A stretch of DNA of 64,000 bases from Manduca sexta. Its lineage: Eukaryota > Arthropoda > Insecta > Lepidoptera > Sphingidae. Both the position numbers and the translations under genes were made by a program. Shown piece by piece: positions 22,491 through 54,900 of this stretch; positions within the stretch are counted from its first letter, which is position 1; every line of letters starts with the position of its first letter. A model generated the notes under the pieces. It was not told the DNA's origin and made no database searches. It worked only from the letters and a program-made list of their open reading frames with translations. Location of the stretch: positions 8,928,001 through 8,992,000 of the forward strand of contig NC_051117.1 of the NCBI RefSeq assembly GCF_014839805.1, read 5' to 3'.

Positions 22491-23684
22491 ATGTCTGTTA
22501 AAGTAGCAGTTGTTACTGGTTCTAATAAAGGAATAGGATTCGCTATAGTCCGTGGCCTTTGCAAACGTTTTGATGGAACTGTTTACCTTACTTCGAGAAA
22601 TGAAGAACGCGGGAAAAAAGCTGTCGCCGATTTAAATAAAGAAGGCCTAAACCCAAGTTACCACCAACTCGACATTACCGACAATAAGAGCATCGAAAGA
22701 TTTAGAGACTACATAAAGAGTAAATACGATGGAATCGATATATTAGTCAACAACGCAGCGATTGCTTTTTCTCAAACCTCTACAGAACCAGCAGCAGTAC
22801 AAGCTGAGCAAACAATATTTGTAAATTACTTCTCACTTGTTTCTGTTTGCGATATTTTGTTCCCTATCGTTAAAAATGGCGGAAGGGTGGTCAACATATC
22901 CAGCTCTCTAGGTCATTTGAGTCACATACCCAGTGAGGATTTGAGAAAAAGATTCATAGATCCCAAGCTGACTGTGAACGAATTATCTGCATTGATGCAG
23001 CAATATGTGGACGCTGCTAAACAAGGAACCCAAGAAGCTGAATGGGGCAAATCCTCATACGTTGTGTCCAAAGTGGGTGTTACAGCTTTGACTAAAATTC
23101 AGCATAGAGTACTCAGCGATAGAGGTAAAGTAATAAGTAATAATTGTTAACGTGAAGTCGTAATGTAAAGCATAGTTATGTAGTTAGGTACTCCACAAGG
23201 TGGCAGCACATAATATTTCAAGAATAATTAGGTTTAAATACCCGTCTCTTTTATTTTTTGCACCAAATGACGTGCTAAACTAAGTAGTTGGTTGACTTGT
23301 GTTTAACAATAAACCAGCCATTAAATAGTAACCCCAATATGACAGTACATTATTCTTCAAGCGGGAATACAACTACGCTAACATCTTACGGCTTGAATAC
23401 AGACAGACAGACAGAATTTGTTATTTATCTAGTCTCTAAGATAAATAACAAATTATATTAAAATTCATTTGTTTTTATTTCCAGATATAAAGGTAAATGC
23501 AGTTCACCCAGGCTATGTTGACACGGACATGTCGAACCATCAAGGTCCCCTAACAATAGACCAAGGAGCATCCGCCCCGCTCTACATAGCGTTGGACGCT
23601 CCCGACTCCGTGAAGGGCGAATATGTATGGTTTGATAGCAGAATTGTTAACTGGGATGGAGAACGACCTGAGGAGAAATATTAA
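22491..23684 (+). CDS. Carbonyl reductase-like short-chain dehydrogenase, copy 2
   Basis: Two exons (22491-23124 and 23485-23684) encode 277 residues, collinear with copy 1 and about 90 percent identical by eye. TGSNKGIG, NNAAIAF, NISSSLG and the SSYVVSK active-site motif are intact. The family catalyses NADPH-dependent carbonyl reduction; the substrate is unknown. The intron is 360 bp against 626 bp in copy 1, at the identical position and phase. Differences from copy 1 include Asp for Asn after KRF, SQTS for KSAS after the NNAAIAF motif, and RPEEKY for IPEEKY at the C-terminus. Codons 36 to 68 or so are identical at the nucleotide level, which suggests gene conversion or patchy divergence. 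A TATA box precedes the gene. Confidence 0.93.
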
Positions 23685-23719
23685 AAATCCCATAAATTGC
23701 AGTTGATTATGATTTATGA

Positions 23720-23725
23720 AATAAA
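23720..23725 (+). terminator. Candidate poly(A) signal, reductase copy 2
   Basis: AATAAA lies 36 bp downstream of the TAA stop. Confidence 0.5.
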
Positions 23726-23825
23726 AATTTAATACAAATTTAGTTGTCTTTACTCTTTTTACCCATAACTTGAATTAATGTGCTGTAAAATAATATTGGT
23801 GGTTAATGGCCATATAGTATACTAA

Positions 23826-24540
23826 ATAGTAGATCCCTCGTATATGCCGCCGTGGAGGAGTAGCAAATCAGGCTGGAGCCTGAATGTGGGCTTGAGAACT
23901 GTCTCGGCAGTGCGACCTGTCTTTTAAACCTTGCTTGACAGGCGCCCGGTGCGCCGACATTCCATCTGACACAGGTGCCGACGGGTCACGGGTGTTTCGG
24001 GTCGTTTCTGTGTCGGACCGGAAAAGAGAAGTCCGTGTGCCACTATTATGGCAACAGCCGAGAGGATAACGTCTAACTCTCTCTCGCTCAGCACCCGCAG
24101 CCAGAGGAGATTCAGGAAACGTTGTATAGACGACAGACCGGCGCCTGTTGCTCTGTTACTCAAGAGCATTTAGAGAATTTTTTCCACCGCAACCCCTGCC
24201 TGTCGTAAACGGCGACTAATTGGGGCTTAGAAGAAGTCGCGGGGCGAGCTGGGGGAACTCTTCGCTCGACTACAGTGACTCCGAGGTGGACTACAATGCC
24301 GGTAGATGGTCTCACGATATCGTAGACCTCTAAAGCGTTCATTAACGTACTGGGGCGTCTTAGCCAACTTAACTACAGGCGTGCCGCAATGCAGTATTGC
24401 GCAGCTATCTCGGTGGAACAAGATACCCCGGTTCCATCCCGTATGCGCAGGTCACCGCTGGTTTTGGTTGGTAAGCTTTACGTAGACTGGTATTCTGTAT
24501 GACAATTTCTATTGTCTAACTTAACGGAGTGCGTTACGTT
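23826..24540. repeat. GC-rich unclassified block, probable repeat
   Basis: Markedly GC-richer than its surroundings. Its right edge, TGGTATTCTGTATGACAATT followed by TCTATTGTC, recurs at 43889-43917, so at least that part is repetitive. No protein domain was recognised in its short open frames. Confidence 0.45.
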
Positions 24541-24832
24541 TAAGACAAAAGACGCGAAAGGGGTCTTTGAGAAAAAAAGTTTGGGAACCTCTGCTCTAAA
24601 CAAATGTGTGAATAGAGGCCTCCACTACTTATAATGTTGATCTCACGCGTATAAGAACTGTATCGTCGAATTGAACAGTGTGTAGAAATGCTTTAAATAT
24701 GAGATAACTAGTATCCACATAAGAGTTCCGTTTGAGTGCCTACTAGGTACTCTAAAAATTATCAACTTGGTCTGATAACAAAGGATAAACACCTCAAGGT
24801 GAACAAATAAGCAATAACTAAGTAACTGATCA

Positions 24833-25142
24833 AGCGGCGATAGCCTAGTTGAGAATGAACGGTCTGCAAAGACAAATGGCCGCAGATTCGAAAACCAAGA
24901 AAACACCACAGACGAGTTATGTGTGTATTCTCCTGGAATTATCGCTGGCTTTAACGGTGAAGGAAAACATGATGACAAAACCTGGACACCAGAGAAGTTC
25001 TCGGTAAGAGTTTTGGGGGTGTGTGAAGTCTGCCAATCTGCTCTACGCCAGCGTGGTGGACTTAAGCCTAACCCCTCTCAGTAGTAGAGGAGACCCATGC
25101 CCAGCACTCGGACAATATATAAAACAGGTCTGGTGTTATTTA
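24833..25142 (+). repeat. SINE1 copy, diverged
   Basis: It starts GCGGCGATAGCCTAGTTGAG and contains a GCAGATTCGAAAACC B-box variant, GTGTGTATTCTCCTGG, GCCAGCGTGGTGGACTTAAG and a GGTGTTATTTATT tail. Confidence 0.75.
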
Positions 25143-28100
25143 TTCGATACGTACAGATTGGAATGTCTGTTTAAAAAAATATGGTCACTATTGAGTATTG
25201 TTCAAAATAACATCAACTAGAAACTTAAAAAGTATGTGAAGTGTCAATTTATCTATTACGTATGTGCGCTGTACTAACTGCAAAAAATATATATAAAAAA
25301 AACACCAACAACGTCTTCCTTCCTATATTTTATTATTAGTTTTTATTTACGGGAAACAAAAAAACCCCTCTTAAAGTATACATTAATATGCATATCATAC
25401 AAGTTATGTTTCAATGTTATGATTTTATACAATGAATAACATTTGGTGTGGACACCGCTCGTGCCTTGCTAGATACAAGTTAAATACTTTTAAATAAATG
25501 ATTGAGGCTGGGGACATTGTTTCATACAGCCTACATTACTGACCTTTTGCATTATTTTATTTCAGCTGCATTTTTTTTTCAAGCCTCAACGTGCCAGGTT
25601 TATGCCTTGTGAATATAAAGTTTTTTTTTTTTATAAATATGTCTACAATGACATTGCCTATACTGCCTTATTATTAAAATGCAATAAATATGCGAATTCA
25701 TAGTACAAAATATTCATGCGTTTATAAGGCAATTACGCATCGCTGGATCATTATTACAAAGTCCTATGTTAATTTTAATTTATATTAGAAAAATGAGATT
25801 ATAAATTTTTATGTTTATAATCATTTGAAATCTGTAATTTATGTTTCCCTCTTTATTTACCTTTTGGGCTTTTTGAGAATTAAAAAGTCGTAGAATTATT
25901 TAATGTATGTATAACTCAATTTAGAACCTTGTAATAGTGAGCCAGTGGTCTGTAGTTATACCATTAAGCATTATAAAAATATGATACGTTTTAAATCTGT
26001 TAAAACAATGTCACCAAACGCTTTTTTCCACGAATTAATACTAATTCTAATTACTATGTGCACCAGCAGATAGACATATCGACTTACATTTGTGTTATTT
26101 TATTTGGCGACTGTACCGCGTGACCTTGACCTTGATCCAGTTCAAGGTCACGCCACCAGGTTCAAGGCCACAGTCCCAGATGATGCATTTAAGTGCGATT
26201 ATTTACAATATAAAGACATTCAGGTAAGCCAGTCGATTTTCGTAGTAAAATTATAAATGCTCGTTATTGCACGAATAAATCAATAAAACAAATATCAAAA
26301 TCTTCCATCTATATTTTATAATAAATGCATTATCAAAATGCTGTGTTTTACATAAAGCTGTCCCTTATTAAATGTCAATTGAAAATTATAGACGTCCATA
26401 TACGTCGAGGTTAGTTCACTAAACACATCATCTGGTACTCATTAGAAAAGCTAACTTAGAGTTTTGTAATCCGTTTCAAAATAACAACTACAGCTACAAG
26501 TTATATTGATATAGTAAAAATGAGTAATATACAATTCCTTCATACTCTACCGGTGTTCCATTGTGGAAATTATAAATGCAATAGTAAATCGCTTTGGGCT
26601 TGTGATTCTAGCGAACCAGCTTGCCTACACGATATACAATAGCGAAGCATCTATCATAGACAAATATACCGTCTATCTAGACAAATCAATGTCTTAGATA
26701 TATCTCAGGGGATAGCTTGCTCTGTAGTTCCGCAAGTGAAACACCGGCACACATTCTCATATATAAATAAATGAGCACTAAATTTACACTTACAGTTTAA
26801 TCAATTTCATGAGTTTCGATGTGATTCCATGACCAATTCCATGATAAATCGTGTTAAGACTTAGCACATACTTAAGGTAACTGAATAATATAACTAAGTT
26901 TTATGACTTCAACTTGAGTTTTCGAGGATAGCGACGTCATTATACGTCACAATATTTAGTTAGACAATTTATCAACTTTGTTAAACTGATTTAATTAATT
27001 GGGTTAAATACATAGCAGCCGCAATTTGGCGGACGTAAAAATCCATCCCGAACTTTCAGGTAAACTACGTCGTCATATTTTTTCATACGTTAATTTTGCG
27101 ACCGCTATCCGACAGTGTCGCTAGCCTAGAAAACCCAAGCCTTACATATTTGATTTCGATAACAAGGCTGTATTAGAAAACAGACCCATTTAAAGCCATT
27201 GCGAGCCCGATATACGCCGGTCTTATAGATCGACAAACTTTATGATTACATATTAATATAGGAAATCGTATAAAAATATTTGATTCCCAATTTTAAAACA
27301 TTTTGTAGTTACGAATAACTTTTAATTTTAGAACAAATCAACTTTAGTTATCCTTTCATACTAATTCCTTCATTAATGTTAATCCTCAATTAAAGTCTCT
27401 TGCGCTGCGACGTTGCCAAAATTGAGATATTAAGATTATTGGAGATATTAGCAAAAGTCAAATTATTCACTATGTATCACCCACTTTTGAGTTAACATTT
27501 ATACATAGTTAATATTCTGATTAAGAAATAGCTAGCTGGAAACAATTTAGATATCTTACTTTAATCTAACACCACATTAGACAGGACATATGTCCGTTTT
27601 AGCTTCCTCCATATCACGATCTAAAAGGACGTGCAGTCACGTCGAGGACCTAAGTGTTTAGTTCTAACTTTTTTACATCGAGTCAACATTAAATGCAATT
27701 TTTATGGAATAAATACGCCATGTATTGTATTGAAAATATAGTTCAATAATTAAATACACTGACAGTATTTATTTCAAATTTGACGTAAATAAATATCGCG
27801 CTAAGCATTCCGATAGTTCAATACACACAATAGGACGTATAAATCCGTCAATAACTTAATCCAATGTCTATTGTGGCGCTAGTGTGCTTATCAATATACA
27901 TTTTGACATGAAAGAGAATCGAACAGCGTTATTACAGTGGCAAACACTTTAAACTGATATTCATAGTAATAATCTCAAAAGTTTATAAAAAAAAAAAATA
28001 ACCAGCCGCGACGGTCGATATAACCCCGATGGGTTTAGTAAAACAGTGTAAAAATAAAATAAAAATCTCAAAAATTATTTCGTTGCCTAGGTAACGTAAT

Positions 28101-29029
28101 TACTTTGTCATTTGTCGGGCAGGTTGGAAGTTTTTTTTATATAACAAAATATTTTTTTTACTTTATTTTCTGGGTGGGTTAATACTGCATAACGTTATTT
28201 TTAAAAAAGCGTTTTTAGTAATAAAATTTCTTCCCCCTTTAAAATTTTCATATTGCATTTGCCGTAAATGACAATTCTAAACGATGATTACATATGTACT
28301 TTTCCTTTCCCTGAACATAATATAAATTATGTAAAAAAAATTGTTTGTCACTTTGGACGTCTTTACACGTTTTCGCACAAGTTGCGTACGCGCCTGCCCC
28401 GAACGACGTACTATTACGTCACATATGCAACGATATTTATCAAAACGTTATAAAACGTGTTATACCGACAGCGTATTAGTGCTGCACAAGTCATAAAAAA
28501 AGGTAAAATAGGGGTTATTCGTAAGGGGTTGGTTTTTGACCACGTCACGCTACATCGCCGATCTTTCTTCAAGTAAATCCACTATATATGCACTGATAGT
28601 GTTTTACTTAATGAGACTGTATATGAAATTTCGTAGTACTTTTTTCCTGATTTTTTTTTAGAATACAATAAATGTAAATTTGGGTAAAACCAGGTTTCCA
28701 GTTAAATTAATAAATTCTTTAACAGTACTCAATAAATTCATATCGTTAAATGGAAATTCCGTCGCGAAAAAAGGCCGGCGAAGTTACGACACCATTTTAG
28801 CCGCATTATAACTTTAAATTTAGCTAAAAGCTTACATTAGATCCGGTAATAACAACATTGGCGAAACGAGTACATTGTTTATAGTAAAAAAATTGCCAAC
28901 TAGTCATAGCTTATACACTATTCTTACCGCAGTGTGATTCCCAACTTTCTTACAAAAAAGCAACAGTACAACTGTTGTATACTTATATTGTTGCCAGTAA
29001 AATAAATTATGAAACGTCTCCAGACGTCG
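25143..29029. other. Low-repeat intergenic region between the reductases and Crk
   Basis: Nearly 3.9 kb with no gene and no copy of the repeat families found elsewhere in the window. The one clear structured signal is the nuclear-receptor motif cluster at 26120-26170. Part of the right end may be Crk 3' UTR. Confidence 0.45.
26120..26170. promoter_or_regulatory. Cluster of nuclear-receptor extended half-sites
   Basis: TGACCTTGACCTTGA (26121-26135) is two abutting AGGTCA half-sites on the minus strand (DR0). TTCAAGGTCA (26141-26150) and TTCAAGGCCA (26161-26170) follow on the plus strand, exactly 20 bp apart. GTGACCTTGA (26120-26129) and TCAAGGTCAC (26142-26151) form a perfect inverted pair. 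TCAAGGTCA is the monomer site type of FTZ-F1/ERR-class receptors. Function is inferred from motifs only. Confidence 0.5.
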
Positions 29030-29395
29030 ACTGCGCATTTTGTAACTAAACAATATTTCCGGGCATTTGAATGCTCTGTCTCAGTTATAGAACATTTTAT
29101 CGATGAAGACGCGTCTAAATGCTTTTCCCAATAGTGTGCATCAGCATGAGTACACACACACAACCCATGGACAGCTTCGAAATATTTGTATCAGCCCTCT
29201 TACTCCGCTACACCCTCGCTGTAAAGGTTGCGCATATTTTGTAACTAAATTATGTCGTGCGTTTGAGTGCTCTGTCTCATTATTTATCGACGAAGACGCA
29301 CCCGAATGCTTTTCCCAATAGTGTGCACACACATGGATAGCTTCGAGAAAAGTGCTTGGATCAGCCCCCATACTCCGTTCCCTCGCTGTAAAGGT
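29030..29395. repeat. Imperfect tandem duplication of about 196 bp, downstream of Crk
   Basis: Two units start near 29032 and 29229 (GCGCATTTTGTAACTAAA and GCGCATATTTTGTAACTAAA). They share GAGTGCTCTGTCTCA-like, GAATGCTTTTCCCAATAGTG and CCCTCGCTGTAAAGG blocks. Part of the unit recurs inverted at about 29400-29420 (GCGTCTTCGTCGATGAA). It lies 3' of the Crk stop on the Crk strand, so it may be in the 3' UTR. Confidence 0.7.
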
Positions 29396-29445
29396 GTTGG
29401 AGCGCGTCTTCGTCGATGAAATGATCTATATATAAGCACTGCTGT

Positions 29446-29493
29446 TACAAAGCAAATTACCACATTGTGACCATTGTGGTAATTTGCTTTGTA
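29446..29493. other. Perfect 19-bp inverted repeat with 10-nt loop
   Basis: Arms TACAAAGCAAATTACCACA and its exact complement flank the loop TTGTGACCAT. If transcribed from the Crk promoter it would form a strong 3' hairpin. It may also be a transposon end. Confidence 0.7.
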
Positions 29494-29499
29494 TACGTA

Positions 29500-29620
29500 G
29501 GATCGCCGGTGGACGCTGGATGAGGAGAGCGGAGGACCGAACAGCGTGGCGCGCTTTAGGGGAGGCCTATGTTCAGCAGTGGACAGCTGTAGGCTGATGA
29601 TGATGATGATGATGATGATG
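29500..29620 (+). repeat. LINE 3' tail with (GAT)n
   Basis: GGGGAGGCCTATGTTCAGCA followed by GTGGAC and CTGATGATGATG is a common 3' end of lepidopteran non-LTR retrotransposons. An opposite-strand relative lies at 34958-35335. Confidence 0.65.
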
Positions 29621-29744
29621 ACCATTGTGACCGTCAAATGGCCAACAAACCCAACCCGACCCACAAATCTAATAACAATAAACTCGTTTCGCCTGTTGTA
29701 AGGCCCGTACATCGGCACACACTATGTCCAAACTCACTGAGCGC

Positions 29745-51212
<21,468 letters not shown>

Positions 51213-51951
51213 GCCTGCGGTGGGACCTTACTCGAATACAGATTGACTCTTCAGCGGCAGGCAAACATGACGACCGGAAGTCACTAACTTTACCACTCCC
51301 ACTGCCTCCCCAACAGTTCACCACGTCGCTAGACACTACAGACGTTCTAATAAAGGTTTTTATCACTCCAAACGACAATCCCTGCGGGTGTATTCCTAGT
51401 AAAACCACGGTTTGTTGTCCACTTGTCATGTATCATCAAAAAATATTCACATCAAAACACATGTTTCCGCATTCGTGGTACGCCAACACAGCGTCGCGTT
51501 TCACTCGCGCTCACTACTAACTAACTTTGGGATGCACAAAACTTAAAGAAATCTATAATTAAAACAGGAATTATAAATAATCTTTCTAGATCACACACGC
51601 AAAGTTTCTCGACGATACATAGACTACTTCTTCTAACTTTTTAATTTTTGACGCATTATCTTCCCAGTTATAATTATTGTCTATGGTTATGGCTGCATTC
51701 ACATTGATTACGGTTAATTTTATTTATACCTCATGTCTTTCAGTATTTTATGGTAATTTTAAATCTGGCAACATTGTTTCATTACACATCATCTTCGAAA
51801 TTTTAGTCTATGGTTGTGTCCATTGTTTTTCTACAATGTTATTTTTCTGACTGCTGCTGGTGGACGAGAAATCGGTTTTGGCTGCGTTTCGTGTGAGTTT
51901 TTTCTAGTGTTCGTGTTCGATATTGTGATTTATAAGTAATAGATCACGAAG
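51213..51951. promoter_or_regulatory. Probable divergent promoter, Crk / UbcE2H
   Basis: This interval lies between the Crk start codon (51212, minus) and the UbcE2H start codon (51952, plus). Its Crk side (51213-51530) is GC-richer and has long open frames on both strands, which look like 5'-UTR composition and not protein. No TATA box was assigned to either gene. Confidence 0.45.
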
Positions 51952-54900
51952 ATGTCGTCACCGAGCGCTGGGAAACGTCGCATGGACACAGATGTGATCA
52001 AGCTGTATCCTTTTCTTTGTTATCGTGATTACAAAGAAGCTATTGCGTTGAGGGCGACCATGTAAATAACTGGCTGAAGGGCCGTCAGCTGATTGTCACG
52101 ACCCTTTATAAAATCAATATGGGGTGTGTATATGTCATTATTAACGATAGAAATGGTTTTCCTCAGGCTCAATTATATTAGTGATACACATTTTTGTCAT
52201 AACGAGACCTTATGCGTGCATTCTTTGTACAGGTCCGTAACGTATCTATATATAACACGTTGATAAACACGTTGGTACGTTACGTTAGCACGGTTCTTCC
52301 GCGTCCACTAGAATGTAATATTTCGTAATTCGCTAACTGGGCCACGGTCTCAATTGCGCATTTTTTGTAATGGCCTCACGCACGTTATAGCACTATTCTA
52401 TTCTGTTAAGCATAATTAAGTGTAATTGCTAGTTTGCTTGTCTATTCTTGCTATACAAATAGGCTGTATGTGTTTGCTCCTTTGTTATCTTTATAAATAA
52501 TAATGATCAACCATTAATTATTCATTATCACCTTTACTTAAACAATTTATAAATTAAATCGTAAAATAACAAAAACACGTAGGTATATTTACACATATTC
52601 GTAATATTATAATTTAAAGTGTTGATAGTAAAATATATCTACCCTCTGAAGTGCAAAGGTATATAATGTAACTTCCCAAGTTCATTGTTCCCTTGGTGAT
52701 TTGCCAAACATTTGTCTGGACAGATCACAAATATAGTAACTTCCAGATAAACAAATTGTATTACACACTTAGCAATGAAATGAAAGTCATTGTATTAAAC
52801 CTCATTTAACATACTTGGTAAAAACTATTTTCTCAGTAATTTGAGATTTAAAAACACTTATTAAGTCCACCTTTTAAAATGTACTACACAGGCAAAGGAT
52901 TTAAAATCATTTTTTTTATGCAGTTTTTAATTACCATAATGTTTTTAAAGCTTCTTTAAAAGATATATATTCATATATTATGCAGTTTAACATTATTTTA
53001 CAGGCAAATTCTTCCATAATATATCAAATCATTTCATCTTGTGCATATCTTTGTCATCATCTTGTACTATATTTAATAATTTTATAAATGGAGAAGTTTA
53101 CGAAGATGTTCAAACCACTCCTAGAAATAGTATAAATATAAGTTCTACAAGTCCTGGGTTTGATTGAAATGGATTAATAGTAAGTGTTGTGTTTTCTAAC
53201 ACAATTTCATCAGGATCCCCAGTGACATCGGTCTTGCTAGTTATGAAAACTAAGTCAATAAAAATTAACAATAAATATTTTATCCAGAATTATTTATAAT
53301 TAAAAAATAATTACAGTCTGGGTCAAATCAAGTAGAAAAAATAGAATTAAGTACCCTAAAAGAGGACAAAAAAATGTAATATTTGTTAGGATTTAACACA
53401 CACACACAGCACACCTTTATCCCTGAAGAGGTTGGCTAAGGTATAACCAGGGTCTTAACTTTTCTGTGACATGATGTGATAAAGGGTGGGCCTACTTCCA
53501 TATCGGATGCAAATAGCCTGGGCTGATATTAAGTTTTAAAACCCAATGTCACTGCCTCACCTGGGATTCACACCCAGGACCACACACCATACAATGTCAA
53601 TAGTATCGCACACGCCATACAACAACGACACCGAGGCAGTGAAGGTTTATCAATATTTATATATTTATTATTTATTGTGTTGATAATTACCTAATATTAT
53701 CATGACGATCGAATTACGTACAGTAGTTTTCCTCTATTTAAAATGACTAGCATTATATGAGATAAACTTTAGTAACATTCTGGATATGTAATCTACTAAT
53801 GTAAAATTATTTTTTAATAAAGTTAGCCACCATAGATGCCAGTCTTCTCTGTTTCTGGTAGAGATTAATATATTAGGTGTTATATGGATCACTAAGTGAA
53901 GGTTCCAAATGAAAACCTAAGTCAGGTACCTCAACTCTGAGATCATTTTTAGGGTTCCGTACCTCGATGGGAAAAAAAGGAACCCTAATAGAATTACTTT
54001 GTTGTCTGTCGGTATGTCAAGACTCTTTTTTTTAAAATAAATTTAGTTCTTACTAATATTACAAATGCGATGTGTCTTTATATAAAAAAAAAAAATTTTT
54101 TTTTGTATTCTGTAGAATCTGTACCCATAATCATTATTATTTGGTACGCCCATGAAACTTCAAATGTAAAATATCCTTCCCTATTCTAACAAATAAAACA
54201 CATATAGCCGATTTCTTTTATTTAAAATTTTCAAACAAACATAGGTAAAAAAAAATCTCTACAAATAATCCTATGCTGTCTGTCTGTATGTTAATATTAT
54301 AATACACATTCTGCCATTATTCTTTTGACCTTAACCCACACAACGCCGCGACATGCCCCGCATATGTTGCAGAAAGGGTTTGTCGTTTTACATGACGTCA
54401 GCTCTCTCAGTAGTTGATACATTTAATGATTATATCAGCCATGTATTATAGTTTACTCCCACTACAAGGCCCAGGCTTCTTCAACTATGCAGAGAGTATG
54501 GGTCATAGACCATGTTGGCTTAGTAACTATGTCAGGGGAATCGTATCAAATCTCCCCAAAACTAATTTATAAAGAGGTTGATAATGGCTTTATGGCAAAA
54601 AAAAATATATGAAGGTACAAAAACAGGTCACTGGGCTTTTCACTGTCGAAATATCACTTTTGCCACGAAATAATATTTTTTTTTGTAATTCGAGCTAATT
54701 TCTTCCTTTCCAAAAGTACACACACATATTTTATCATAAATTCTTCCCCATTGCGTTTAAAAAAAAATAGAGAACAAACTTCCCATCTTAAAACAGTGGC
54801 CGTGGCATCTTCGGTATTACTTGAATTTATGACTAATACTATTATTTTTATCTCTAATTATAAATTTATCACGATTTCTCAGCGTGATATTACTTTTTTA

